From assembly GCF_031846565.1 (NCBI RefSeq), contig NZ_JAVRHL010000003.1, forward strand, positions 558,001 to 622,000: a DNA stretch of 64,000 bases, written 5' to 3'. The translations under genes were made by a program, and so were the position numbers. Positions within the stretch are counted from its first letter, which is position 1. Every line of letters starts with the position of its first letter. Below the pieces are notes generated by a model. The model did not search any database and was not told the DNA's origin. It saw only the letters and a program-made list of their open reading frames with translations. The DNA is from Tropicimonas_B omnivorans (GTDB taxonomy: Bacteria > Pseudomonadota > Alphaproteobacteria > Rhodobacterales > Rhodobacteraceae). Shown here piece after piece: positions 25,075-33,900 of the stretch.

Positions 25075-26289
25075 ATGGACGGCTCCAAAGGTTTCGAAGA
25101 CGCCCTCACCGGCGAGCAGCAGATCCGCAACTTCAACATCAACTTCGGCCCGCAACACCCTGCGGCGCACGGGGTTCTGCGGCTAGTTCTCGAACTGGAC
25201 GGCGAAATCGTCGAACGTTGCGATGCGCATATCGGGCTGCTTCACCGCGGCACCGAGAAGCTGATGGAGAGCCGGACCTACCTGCAGAACCTGCCCTACT
25301 TCGATCGCCTCGACTATGTCAGCCCGATGAACCAGGAGCATGCGTGGTGCCTGGCGATCGAGCGTCTGACCGGCACCGAGGTGCCGCGCCGGGCGAGCCT
25401 GATCCGGGTGCTGTTCTGCGAGATCGGCCGCGTTCTCAACCACCTTCTGGGCGTGACGACGCAAGCGATGGACGTGGGCGCGCTGACGCCGCCGCTCTGG
25501 GGCTTCGAGCAGCGTGAGACGCTGATGACCTTCTACGAGCGGGCCTGCGGCGCGCGGCTTCACTCCGCGTATTTCCGTCCCGGCGGCGTTCACCAGGACA
25601 TCACGCCGAAGCTGATCGACGACATCGAGGCATGGACGGAGACGTTCCCGAGCATCGTCGATGACCTGGACAGCCTTCTGACAGACAACCGGATCTTCAA
25701 GCAGCGCAATGCCGATATCGCGGTTGTCTCCCGCCAGGAGGCGCTCGACTGGGGCATGTCCGGCGTCATGGTGCGCGGCTCCGGCCTCGCCTGGGACCTT
25801 CGCCGGGCGCAGCCCTACGAGTGCTACGACGAATTCGACTTCAAGATCCCCGTCGGCAAGAACGGCGACTGCTACGACCGCTACCTCTGCCGCATGGCGG
25901 AGATGCGCGAATCGACGAAGATCATCAAGCAGGCCTGCGAGAAGCTACGCGCCGAGCCGGGCCCCGTGATGACGCGCGGGAAGATCTCTCCGCCCACCCG
26001 GAGCGACATGAAGACGTCGATGGAAGCGCTGATCCATCACTTCAAGCTCTACACCGAGGGCTTCCACGTCCCGGCCGGCGAGATCTACGCCGCCGTCGAG
26101 GCGCCCAAGGGCGAGTTCGGCGTCTACCTCATCGCGGACGGGACCAACCGGCCCTATCGCGCCAAGATCCGCGCTCCTGGCTACCTGCACATGCAGGCGA
26201 TGGACCATTTGTCCCGCGGGCACCAGCTTGCCGACGTCGCGGCGATCATCGGCACGCTCGATATCGTCTTCGGCGAGGTGGACCGCTAG
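25075..26289 (+). CDS. nuoD: NADH-quinone oxidoreductase subunit D (49 kDa type)
   Basis: 404 aa. It forms most of the quinone-binding cavity with NuoB and descends from the large subunit of NiFe hydrogenases. The N-terminal NFGPQHPAAHGVLR contains the conserved His that, with a Tyr (LPYFDRLDYVS), contacts the quinone head group. The C-terminus VAAIIGTLDIVFGEVDR is typical. AGGAGG lies before the ATG. Confidence 0.97.
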   Translation: MDGSKGFEDALTGEQQIRNFNINFGPQHPAAHGVLRLVLELDGEIVERCDAHIGLLHRGTEKLMESRTYLQNLPYFDRLDYVSPMNQEHAWCLAIERLTGTEVPRRASLIRVLFCEIGRVLNHLLGVTTQAMDVGALTPPLWGFEQRETLMTFYERACGARLHSAYFRPGGVHQDITPKLIDDIEAWTETFPSIVDDLDSLLTDNRIFKQRNADIAVVSRQEALDWGMSGVMVRGSGLAWDLRRAQPYECYDEFDFKIPVGKNGDCYDRYLCRMAEMRESTKIIKQACEKLRAEPGPVMTRGKISPPTRSDMKTSMEALIHHFKLYTEGFHVPAGEIYAAVEAPKGEFGVYLIADGTNRPYRAKIRAPGYLHMQAMDHLSRGHQLADVAAIIGTLDIVFGEVDR

Positions 26290-26359
26290 AGCGCACGCTG
26301 TCGTCCCGGCCCGGCCGGGGCGCACCTTGCGTGAGAAGAAAAAGCAATACGAGGGCCCG

Positions 26360-27808
26360 ATGCTCCGCCGTCTCCATCCCGAACAGCCCGACAGCTTCGC
26401 CTTCTCGGCAGAGAACCACGCCTGGGCCGAAGCGCAGATCACCAAGTTTCCCGAAGGCCGCCAGGCCAGCGCGATCATCCCGCTGCTGTGGCGCGCCCAG
26501 GAACAGGAAGGCTGGCTGACCCGGCCCGCGATCGAGCATGTCGCCGACATGCTGGGCATGGCGCGGATCCGCGCGCTCGAGGTCGCCACCTTCTACTTCA
26601 TGTTCCAGCTCCAGCCGACCGGGTCGGTGGCGCATGTCCAGGTCTGCGGCACGACGTCCTGCATGATCTGCGGCGCCGAGGATCTGATGGCGGTCTGCAA
26701 GGAAAAGATCGCGCCCCGGCCGCACATGCTGTCCGAAGACGGCAAGTTCTCCTGGGAGGAGGTCGAGTGCCTCGGCGCCTGCGCCAACGCGCCGATGGCG
26801 CAGATCGGCAAGGATTACTACGAGGACCTGACCGCCGAGCGATTCGGCGAGATGATCGAGGAGCTGCGGGACGGCAAGGTTCCAACGCCCGGCTCCCAGA
26901 TCGGTCGTTTCTCTTCCGAGCCGAAGGGCAATCTCACCAGCCTTGCGGCGCATGAAGAGGGCAGGGCGGAGACCAATGCCTCCGTCGATCTTGCCACCCG
27001 CATCGGAGACACGGTCAAACGGATCGACGGCACCGAGGTGCCGCTCCTCGTGCCGTGGACGGACAAGGGCGGCCGCTCGCAGATCCAGCCGCAGGGTGAG
27101 GCCGCGGCGCCTGACGGCGGCGTTCGGGACACGAATCTCGGCGATGGCGGCCTGCCGGATGACGGTGAGACGCCTGGACCGAAGCCCGCCGCCGACACCC
27201 CCGTCGATGAGACCGGCGTGACCATGCAGGAAGCCGATGCGACCGAAGCGGCCCGTCCCGAAGCGGGCGAGCCGGGTGAGGCCGCCGGCCATGGCGACGC
27301 CTCCGGCGCAGAGATCGGCAGCCCCGGTCACGCAGGCGCCGGCGAAGCGCCCGAGACGGATGATGCGGACGAGGACCACGATGCCGGTCCGGCGAAGGAC
27401 CTCGGGTCCAAGGGCGGCGGTGAGGGAACGGGCTACGGCGACGGTCCCCGCGCGGCGCAGGACGATCCCGCCATCGCGCCCTCCGAGGACAGCCCGGTCG
27501 CGGGCGACATGCCGGCCGGCAAAGCCGCAGCCGGGACCGCCGCGGAGACAACGGGATCCGAGCCGCCCCGCCTCGACGGCCCGCGGGACGGCAAAGCCGA
27601 TGATCTGAAGCAGATCGGCGGAATCGGCCCGACCATCGAGAAACGCCTCCACGCGTTCGGCATCTATCATCTCGACCAGATCGCCGCCTGGACGCCTGCG
27701 GAGATGGCCTGGATCGACGATCACCTGAACTTCGCCGGCCGCGTCGAGCGCGAGAACTGGACCGGGCAGGCGTCCGATCTCCTCGCCGGACGCGACAGCG
27801 AGGCGTGA
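26360..27808 (+). CDS. nuoE: NADH-quinone oxidoreductase subunit E with long C-terminal extension and HhH module
   Basis: 482 aa, against about 170-240 for ordinary NuoE. Residues 1 to about 180 are the thioredoxin-like 24-kDa domain with the [2Fe-2S] N1a ligands Cys96, Cys101 (CGTTSCMICG), Cys137 and Cys141 (CLGACANAP). Residues from about 190 to 415 are an acidic, Gly/Ala/Pro/Asp-rich, probably disordered linker. The last ~65 residues form a helix-hairpin-helix-like module (DDLKQIGGIGPTIEKRL, then GIYHLDQIAAWTPAEMAWID) that recurs at the end of the next gene. The ATG at 26360 is the start before the conserved LRRLHPEQP. HhH-tailed NuoE proteins are known in Rhodobacterales, but the role of the tail is unknown. 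Confidence 0.95.
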   Translation: MLRRLHPEQPDSFAFSAENHAWAEAQITKFPEGRQASAIIPLLWRAQEQEGWLTRPAIEHVADMLGMARIRALEVATFYFMFQLQPTGSVAHVQVCGTTSCMICGAEDLMAVCKEKIAPRPHMLSEDGKFSWEEVECLGACANAPMAQIGKDYYEDLTAERFGEMIEELRDGKVPTPGSQIGRFSSEPKGNLTSLAAHEEGRAETNASVDLATRIGDTVKRIDGTEVPLLVPWTDKGGRSQIQPQGEAAAPDGGVRDTNLGDGGLPDDGETPGPKPAADTPVDETGVTMQEADATEAARPEAGEPGEAAGHGDASGAEIGSPGHAGAGEAPETDDADEDHDAGPAKDLGSKGGGEGTGYGDGPRAAQDDPAIAPSEDSPVAGDMPAGKAAAGTAAETTGSEPPRLDGPRDGKADDLKQIGGIGPTIEKRLHAFGIYHLDQIAAWTPAEMAWIDDHLNFAGRVERENWTGQASDLLAGRDSEA

Positions 27809-27866
27809 CCGCGCTATAATTCCCGGAAGCGGCCCCAGGGCCGCGTCCTTATGGGGGTACACGCCG

Positions 27867-28769
27867 ATGCTGGGCTCGAACATCTCGCCAGAAGACGAAC
27901 GCCGCGCGATCAAGATCGGGGCGGCGGGAGGGCTTTTCGTCTTCCTCGTGGCCTGGGCGACGACCGGAGCGGGGTTCCTGGGCGGGTTGCTGATCGGCAT
28001 TCTCGCGATGGTCGCGATCTTCTTCGGGATGCTCTTCTGGGGCCGGCGCTGGCTGAAGACGGTCGGCGATCTGGGTGTGCCCGGGGTGTCCGGCGGCCTC
28101 TACGGCACCGCGACGAGCGGCGGGGCCGAGCCTCTGCGCCGCGACGCCGAGCCGACGCCTGAAGCCGCAACTGAAGCTCGTCCGGACCGCGCGCCTGACC
28201 CTGTGTCCACGAGCCAGGGCTCGAAGACGAGTGCGGCGGCCGAAGTTCGCTCCACGCCGCGGGCCGTGATAGGCAGCGCAAGCGAGGAAGCGTCGGACGA
28301 GGCGGGCGCCCATGTCGCGGCGAGCGAGCCCGAAGTTGCGCCGCGCGAGGCCGCCCAATCCGCATCCGGCAAGCCACGCACCGATGCGGCGGCGCCTGAA
28401 GCCGCACCCGCCCCGGCCGCTACGGGCGGTGAAGCCGGGGCCGACTCGAAGGGCGACGCGTCTGCCAAGGCTCCGGAGCGGCTCGACGGTCCGCGCGAGG
28501 GTGGCGGTGACGATCTGTTGCGTATCAAGGGTATAGGGCCGAAGCTGAAATCGATCCTGCACGACGAGGGGATCTACCATCTCGACCAGATCGCGGGCTG
28601 GACGCCGGCCGAGGTCGCCTGGGTCGACGAGCATATCGAAGCCTTCCGGGGACGCGCGTCCCGGGACGACTGGGTCGGACAGGCGCGCCTGCTTGTTGCC
28701 GAGGACGATGCGTCAGGCGAGACGACCGGGGTGGACAACAGCTCCGAACCGGGCGAGGCGAAGGATTGA
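27867..28769 (+). CDS. Membrane protein with C-terminal HhH module, unknown function
   Basis: 300 aa. Two adjacent hydrophobic segments at about residues 15-60 (GLFVFLVAWATTGAGFLGGLLIG, IL-AMVAIFFGMLFWG) form a short hairpin, followed by an Ala/Glu/Pro-rich disordered stretch of about 150 residues. The final HhH module (DDLLRIKGIGPKLKSILHDE, then GIYHLDQIAGWTPAEVAWVD) is about two-thirds identical to the end of NuoE by eye. It lies 58 bases after nuoE, and the next ATG overlaps its stop. The duplicated module suggests partnership with NuoE or a shared ligand. HhH domains commonly bind DNA, but a protein-protein role is equally possible here. Confidence 0.7.
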   Translation: MLGSNISPEDERRAIKIGAAGGLFVFLVAWATTGAGFLGGLLIGILAMVAIFFGMLFWGRRWLKTVGDLGVPGVSGGLYGTATSGGAEPLRRDAEPTPEAATEARPDRAPDPVSTSQGSKTSAAAEVRSTPRAVIGSASEEASDEAGAHVAASEPEVAPREAAQSASGKPRTDAAAPEAAPAPAATGGEAGADSKGDASAKAPERLDGPREGGGDDLLRIKGIGPKLKSILHDEGIYHLDQIAGWTPAEVAWVDEHIEAFRGRASRDDWVGQARLLVAEDDASGETTGVDNSSEPGEAKD

Positions 28770-29005
28770 TGACGGAGCCGCGCCGGAAAGAGGATCGGTC
28801 CGCGCCGGACGGAGCGGCGCTCGCCAAGCGTCGCTCGGCCGGTGTCGTGATCGCGCTGTCGGGACTGGCCGCGCTCCTGGCGCCCTGGATCGTCGCGACC
28901 ACCGGCCTCGCGCCGCGCTACGAGATGCTGTTCTACTTCGCCGCCCTGGCCGGGTTCGTCTGGTCGCTGGCGGTTCTGTTTCAAATTCTGCGGGACAGGG
29001 GATGA
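28769..29005 (+). CDS. DUF5337-like small membrane protein of the nuo operon
   Basis: 78 aa. A charged N-terminus (MTEPRRKEDRSAPDGAALAK) is followed by two membrane helices (VVIALSGLAALLAPWIVA and MLFYFAALAGFVWSLAVLF). I associate this layout and location with the DUF5337 family found in Rhodobacteraceae nuo operons, from memory and not from a search. The ATG at 28769 shares one base with the preceding stop (TGATG), with AAGGA upstream. An accessory or assembly role for complex I is plausible but unproven. Confidence 0.7.
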   Translation: MTEPRRKEDRSAPDGAALAKRRSAGVVIALSGLAALLAPWIVATTGLAPRYEMLFYFAALAGFVWSLAVLFQILRDRG

Positions 29006-29042
29006 CCCTTGCCCGCCTGCCGATCGAAGAAAGAGGCCTGAG

Positions 29043-30338
29043 ATGCTGAAGGACGAAGACCGTATCTTCACCAACCTCTACGGGATGCACGAGCGCACCC
29101 TCAAAGGGGCCCGGGCGCGGGGCCACTGGGACAATACCGCCGACCTGATCGGCAAGGGCCGCGACTGGATCGTCGAGACGATGAAATCCTCCGGCCTGCG
29201 CGGCCGCGGAGGCGCGGGCTTCCCGACCGGTCTCAAGTGGTCCTTCATGCCGAAGGAAAGCGACGGACGGCCGCATTATCTCGTGGTCAATGCCGACGAA
29301 TCCGAACCCGGCACCTGCAAGGACCGGGAGATCATGCGCCACGATCCGCATACGCTGATCGAGGGCTGCCTCATCGCCTCCTTCGCGATGGGGGCGAACA
29401 ACTGCTACATCTACATCCGGGGTGAGTACATCCGCGAGCGCGAGGCGCTTCAGGCGGCGATCGACGAAGCCTATGACGCGGGTCTGCTTGGCAAGAACGC
29501 GGCCGGATCCGGCTGGGATTTCGACCTCTACCTCACCCACGGTGCGGGCGCCTATATCTGCGGCGAGGAAACGTCCCTCCTCGAAAGTCTCGAGGGCCGC
29601 AAGGGCATGCCGCGGATGAAACCGCCCTTCCCGGCGGGGGCGGGCCTCTATGGCTGCCCGACCACGGTGAACAACGTGGAGAGCATCGCGGTCGTGCCGA
29701 CGATCCTGCGCCGGGGCGGCGAGTGGTTCGCCTCCTTCGGCCGCCCGAACAACGCCGGCACCAAGGTCTTCGCGATCTCGGGGCATGTCGAGCGGCCCTG
29801 CGTTGTCGAGGAGGAGATGTCGATTTCCTTCGAGGAACTGATCGAGCGCCATTGCGGCGGCATCCGCGGCGGCTGGGACAACCTCAAGGCGGTGATTCCG
29901 GGCGGCGCGTCCGTGCCGCTCCTGCCGGGCGCGACGGCCCGCGAGGCGATCATGGATTTCGACTGGCTCAGGGAGCAGAAGTCCGGCCTCGGCACGGCAG
30001 CGGTGATCGTCATGGATCAGTCCTGCGACGTCATCAAGGCGATCTGGCGCCTGTCCAAGTTCTACAAGCACGAGAGCTGCGGCCAGTGCACGCCGTGTCG
30101 CGAGGGCACCGGCTGGATGATGCGGGTCATGGACCGCCTGGTCACGGGCGAGGCGGAACCCGCCGAGATCGACATGCTGCTCGACGTGACCAAGCAGGTC
30201 GAGGGTCACACGATCTGTGCGCTCGGTGACGCGGCGGCTTGGCCGATCCAGGGCCTCATCCGGCACTTCCGGGACGAGATCGAGGACCGGATCGCGCACA
30301 AGCGCAAGGGACGCTCGCCGGCGATCGCGGCGGAATAG
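29043..30338 (+). CDS. nuoF: NADH-quinone oxidoreductase subunit F (51 kDa type)
   Basis: 431 aa. It binds NADH and FMN and carries [4Fe-4S] cluster N3. The FMN/NADH region shows GLRGRGGAGFPTGLKWSFMP and VVNADESEPGTCKDR, plus the GAGAYICGEETSLLESLEG loop. The N3 ligands are Cys346, Cys349, Cys352 (SCGQCTPCREG) and Cys392 (HTICALGD). A hairpin terminator follows 38 bases after the stop, unusual inside a nuo operon. Confidence 0.97.
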   Translation: MLKDEDRIFTNLYGMHERTLKGARARGHWDNTADLIGKGRDWIVETMKSSGLRGRGGAGFPTGLKWSFMPKESDGRPHYLVVNADESEPGTCKDREIMRHDPHTLIEGCLIASFAMGANNCYIYIRGEYIREREALQAAIDEAYDAGLLGKNAAGSGWDFDLYLTHGAGAYICGEETSLLESLEGRKGMPRMKPPFPAGAGLYGCPTTVNNVESIAVVPTILRRGGEWFASFGRPNNAGTKVFAISGHVERPCVVEEEMSISFEELIERHCGGIRGGWDNLKAVIPGGASVPLLPGATAREAIMDFDWLREQKSGLGTAAVIVMDQSCDVIKAIWRLSKFYKHESCGQCTPCREGTGWMMRVMDRLVTGEAEPAEIDMLLDVTKQVEGHTICALGDAAAWPIQGLIRHFRDEIEDRIAHKRKGRSPAIAAE

Positions 30339-30375
30339 GCGCGGCGGGCCGGCGGCCCGGCGAATGCGACGAGAA

Positions 30376-30404
30376 GAGCCCGGGCGCGTCTGCGACCCGG
30401 GCTC
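30376..30404 (+). terminator. Hairpin terminator inside the nuo gene cluster
   Basis: GAGCCCGGG (30376-30384) pairs with CCCGGGCTC (30396-30404), followed by CTTTCTG. It lies between nuoF and the minus-strand 54-aa gene, so it may end or attenuate the nuoA-F transcript. Confidence 0.65.
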
Positions 30405-30451
30405 CTTTCTGTCCGGCCTCCGGTCTGGTGGCGGGTAACCGGCAATGCGGA

Positions 30452-30616
30452 TCAGTACCGAGCGGTCTCGCGGGGGCGCTGGATCGCCGGCGCGTAGAGT
30501 TCCTCCTCGCGGCTCGCCTTGATGAATCGCGCAAGGGCGAATCCCGCGAGGGCAAGGCCGCCGAGGAACAGGGCCGTCTTCACGGTGTCGTTGCGGTCGA
30601 GGTCGTAGAGGGTCAT
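30452..30616 (-). CDS. 54-aa single-pass membrane protein, opposite strand within the nuo cluster
   Basis: 54 aa, starting MTLYDLDRNDTVKTALFLGG, with one membrane helix (about residues 14-31) and a charged tail ending RPRETARY. A perfect AGGAGGT ribosome site lies 5 bases before the ATG at 30616, which is the best support that it is real. It is the only minus-strand gene in the 20-kb nuo region, flanked by the nuoF terminator and the DUF5333-like gene. I do not recognise a family. It may be a small membrane partner or a regulator, but nothing specific can be claimed. Confidence 0.7.
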   Translation of the reverse strand: MTLYDLDRNDTVKTALFLGGLALAGFALARFIKASREEELYAPAIQRPRETARY

Positions 30617-30800
30617 CGAGGACCTCCTGTAAATGACTTTGGGCTATGGAACGATACCGGTGCGGCCTCGGTTCCCGCGATACCAGTAAAGCAAGGGCTG
30701 TCGCGTTCGTGATAGGGGGGAACGGGGCCTGGTTATTGCATAGCCGCAGTGCCGCGGTCAGCTGTTGGCGTCAACGACACACCAGTTCCGGAAAGCGCCA

Positions 30801-31196
30801 ATGCTTCGATCCACTGCCCTGTCCCTGCTTCTTCTGTCCGCCGCCGCGACGGGCGCCAATGCCCAGGGCCTGAGAGGTGAAACGGATATCAATGCCGGCC
30901 TCAAGGCCACCGCGACCGCCGTCGAACTCAGCGACAACTGCCCCGGCGTCAATGCTCGTCTGCTCCGCGGCATAAACTACCTCAGGCAGCTCGAGCAGAT
31001 GGCGAAGGATCGCGGTTACTCGCAGAGCGAGATCGACGCCTATGTCGACAGCAGGAAGGACAAGAAACGTCTCGAGGCGGAAGCCCGCGCCGAACTCTCA
31101 GCCAAGGGGGCCGTGGAGGGGGACCGGGAGAGCTATTGCAAGGTCGCCCGCGCCGAGATGGCGGAAGGCAGCGCCATCGGCCGCCTGCTTCGGTAG
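30801..31196 (+). CDS. DUF5333-like secreted protein of the nuo operon
   Basis: 131 aa. The signal peptide (MLRSTALSLLLLSAAATGANA|Q) leads a helical domain with two conserved cysteines (SDNCPGVNAR and ESYCKVARAEM) that could form a disulfide. The location between nuoF and nuoG and the overall pattern match the DUF5333 family as I remember it; the function is unknown. Being periplasmic, it cannot belong to the peripheral arm of complex I. It follows the divergent 54-aa gene, so the 185-base gap before it may carry a separate promoter. Confidence 0.7.
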   Translation: MLRSTALSLLLLSAAATGANAQGLRGETDINAGLKATATAVELSDNCPGVNARLLRGINYLRQLEQMAKDRGYSQSEIDAYVDSRKDKKRLEAEARAELSAKGAVEGDRESYCKVARAEMAEGSAIGRLLR

Positions 31197-31448
31197 GGCG
31201 GGGCTGCGGCGGGCAGGACGTCATGCGGGAGGCGGTCCCCTTCGGCTGACGCCAGCTCCCGCCGGCCTTCGACCTTGCGTTAACTCTCCTCACATCAGCG
31301 ACACGATGACGCCCGGAGCGCCCCCATCGGCCTCGACCCCCTTGCTCCCGCTGGCGCCTTGGGGCATCCCGCGGTAGAACCTGCTGACGGCGGGGGCCGT
31401 GCGCGATCACGCGGACCGCCCCGGCAGACGAGCGAGAGGCCAGTCCCA

Positions 31449-33473
31449 ATGTCCGATCTTCGCAAGATCATCATCGACGACGCCGAGATCGAAGTCGATC
31501 CGGCCATGACCCTCATTCAGGCCTGCGAGCAGGCTGGGATCGAGATCCCGCGCTTCTGTTATCACGAGCGGCTATCCATCGCGGGCAACTGCCGGATGTG
31601 CCTCGTGGAGGTCGTGGGCGGCCCGCCGAAGCCCGCCGCATCCTGCGCCATGCAGGTCCGGGACCTCAGGCCGGGCAAGGACGGCGCGCCGCCGCAGGTG
31701 AAGACCAATTCCCCGATGGTGAAGAAGGCCCGCGAGGGGGTGATGGAGTTCCTGCTCATCAACCACCCGCTCGACTGCCCGATCTGCGACCAGGGCGGCG
31801 AATGCGACCTGCAGGACCAGGCGATGGCCTACGGTGTCGATTTCTCCCGCTATCGCGAGCCGAAGCGCGCCACCGAGGACCTGAATCTCGGCCCCCTCGT
31901 CGAGACGCACATGACGCGCTGCATCTCCTGCACCCGCTGCGTGAGGTTCACCACCGAGGTCGCCGGCATCACGCAGATGGGCCAGACCGGGCGCGGCGAG
32001 GATGCGGAGATCACCTCCTATCTCGGCGAGACGCTCGGCTCGAACCTTCAGGGCAACATCATCGACCTGTGCCCCGTGGGCGCGCTGGTCTCCAAGCCCT
32101 ACGCCTTCACGGCCCGCCCCTGGGAGCTGACCAAGACCGAGACCATCGACGTGATGGACGCGCTCGGCTCCAACATCCGGGTGGACACCAAGGGCCGCGA
32201 GGTCATGCGGATCCTGCCTCGGAACAACGACTGGATCAACGAGGAGTGGATCTCCGACAAGACCCGCTTCGTCTTCGACGGCCTGCGCCGCCAGCGCCTT
32301 GACCGGCCTTACCTGCGGCAGGACGGCAAGCTGCGCCCCGCCACCTGGCCCGAGGCGCTCGCGGCCGTGGCCGGCGCGCTGAAAGATGCGAAGAAGGCGC
32401 TCGGCCTCGTGGGCGATCTTGCGCCCGTCGAGGCGGCCTTCTCGCTCAAGCAGCTGATCGAGGGGCAGGGCGGTACGGTGGAGTGCCGGACCGACGGGGC
32501 GAAGCTCGATGCGGCGGATCGCGGCACTTATGTCGGCACCGCCGCGATCGAGGACCTCGATACGGCGCGGAACATCCTTCTCGTCGGCACCAACCCCGCG
32601 GCTGAGGCGCCGGTCCTGAACGCGCGCATCCGCAAGGCGTGGCTGGCCGGCGGGTCCGTCTCCGCGATCGGCGAGGCGGCCGAGCTGACCTACGATTACG
32701 AGCATCTGGGTCCCGACCGTGCGGCGCTCACCGATCTGGCCGGGCGCGACTCCTTCCCCGAAGGCCCGTCCGTCATCGTGGTGGGGCAGGGCGCCCTGCA
32801 GGGCGAGGACGGGGCGGACGTCATGGCGAGCCTGCGCCAGCTTGCCGCGAAGGCGGAGGCCGGACTTCTCGTTCTGCACACCGCCGCCTCTCGCGTGGGG
32901 GCGCTCGATGTCGGTGCCGTGTCCGAAGGGGGCGTCACCGCCGCGATGGACGGCGCTGACGTGATCTACAGCCTCGGCGCTGACGAGGTGGAGATCGCCG
33001 AGGGGCCGTTCGTGATCTACCAGGGTAGCCACGGCGACCGCGGTGCACACCGGGCGGACGTGATTCTCCCGAGCGCTGCGTGGACCGAGGAGAACGGTCT
33101 CTTCGTGAACACCGAAGGCCGTCCGCAGCTCGCCTTCCGGGCCGGCTTCGCGCCGGGCGAGGCGAAGGAGAACTGGGCGATCCTCAGGGCCCTCTCCGCC
33201 GAGCTGGGATCGGTGCAGCCGTGGGACAGCCTGGCACAGCTTCGCCAGCGCCTCGTCTCCGCCCATGCGCATCTCAAGCGGATCGACGAGCGTGCCGAGC
33301 TTGAGAGCGACGCGCCGGCGACTGCGGGCAAGCTGGGATCGGGGGCGTTCGCCTCCCCGGTCAGGGACTTCTACCTGACCAATCCCGTCGCCCGGGCGAG
33401 CGCGCTGATGGCGGAACTATCAGCGGCGGCGAAGGAACGTGCCGGCAACGGCGAGCGGCTCGCGGCGGAGTGA
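31449..33473 (+). CDS. nuoG: NADH-quinone oxidoreductase subunit G (75 kDa type)
   Basis: 674 aa, the short mitochondrial-like form. The N-terminal ferredoxin-like [2Fe-2S] N1b domain (PRFCYHERLSIAGNCRMC) is followed by the N5/N4 ligands (HPLDCPICDQGGEC and CISCTRCVRF), a further IIDLCPVGAL cysteine, and a molybdopterin-oxidoreductase-like domain that carries no metal in this family. The ATG at 31449 precedes SDLRKIIIDD; the upstream open frame is ignored. The stop overlaps the GTG of the next gene. Confidence 0.97.
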   Translation: MSDLRKIIIDDAEIEVDPAMTLIQACEQAGIEIPRFCYHERLSIAGNCRMCLVEVVGGPPKPAASCAMQVRDLRPGKDGAPPQVKTNSPMVKKAREGVMEFLLINHPLDCPICDQGGECDLQDQAMAYGVDFSRYREPKRATEDLNLGPLVETHMTRCISCTRCVRFTTEVAGITQMGQTGRGEDAEITSYLGETLGSNLQGNIIDLCPVGALVSKPYAFTARPWELTKTETIDVMDALGSNIRVDTKGREVMRILPRNNDWINEEWISDKTRFVFDGLRRQRLDRPYLRQDGKLRPATWPEALAAVAGALKDAKKALGLVGDLAPVEAAFSLKQLIEGQGGTVECRTDGAKLDAADRGTYVGTAAIEDLDTARNILLVGTNPAAEAPVLNARIRKAWLAGGSVSAIGEAAELTYDYEHLGPDRAALTDLAGRDSFPEGPSVIVVGQGALQGEDGADVMASLRQLAAKAEAGLLVLHTAASRVGALDVGAVSEGGVTAAMDGADVIYSLGADEVEIAEGPFVIYQGSHGDRGAHRADVILPSAAWTEENGLFVNTEGRPQLAFRAGFAPGEAKENWAILRALSAELGSVQPWDSLAQLRQRLVSAHAHLKRIDERAELESDAPATAGKLGSGAFASPVRDFYLTNPVARASALMAELSAAAKERAGNGERLAAE

Positions 33474-33892
33474 GTCTCCGCCGGGGTCTCGCGGGACTCG
33501 CGCTTCTCGGCCTCGCGGCATGCGGGGCCGGCACCTCCGAAAAGACGGAGGCGCCTGCGACGGTTCGCCCCGCCGCGCCGCCGGGCGGCATATACGACGG
33601 CGTGCGGACGCGGCTACTGGGCGACGATCTCGTTCTTTTCGTCGTGGAGATGCGGGGCGCGCGGGACGCGGCGGACGTGGACGACTACGCCCGCTGCGCC
33701 GCAGCACGATATACCCTGATCCGGGGGTACGGGTTTGCCCGTCACGTCAGGACAAGGGTTGCGGAAGAGGGTGGCGTTTGGCGCGCGGATGCGGTTTACA
33801 CGGTCTCGCCAGCGCTACCGGAGGGCATTCTGAGGATCGACGCCGAGGTGACGGTCCAGGATTGCGACGAACGGGGCATACCGACGATCTGA
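33470..33892 (+). CDS. Putative lipoprotein of the nuo operon
   Basis: 140 aa. A short basic N-terminus (MSLRRG) and hydrophobic core lead to a lipobox LAAC, predicting lipidation at Cys18. The mature part (GGIYDGVRTRLLGDDLVLF through YARCAAARYTLIRGYGFARH) has an alpha/beta look with two further cysteines. The GTG start overlaps the nuoG stop (GTGA), so translation is coupled. I do not recognise the family. A lipoprotein gene between nuoG and nuoH appears to be a Rhodobacteraceae feature. Envelope location, function unknown. Confidence 0.7.
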   Translation: MSLRRGLAGLALLGLAACGAGTSEKTEAPATVRPAAPPGGIYDGVRTRLLGDDLVLFVVEMRGARDAADVDDYARCAAARYTLIRGYGFARHVRTRVAEEGGVWRADAVYTVSPALPEGILRIDAEVTVQDCDERGIPTI

Positions 33893-33900
33893 GGTAGGGA

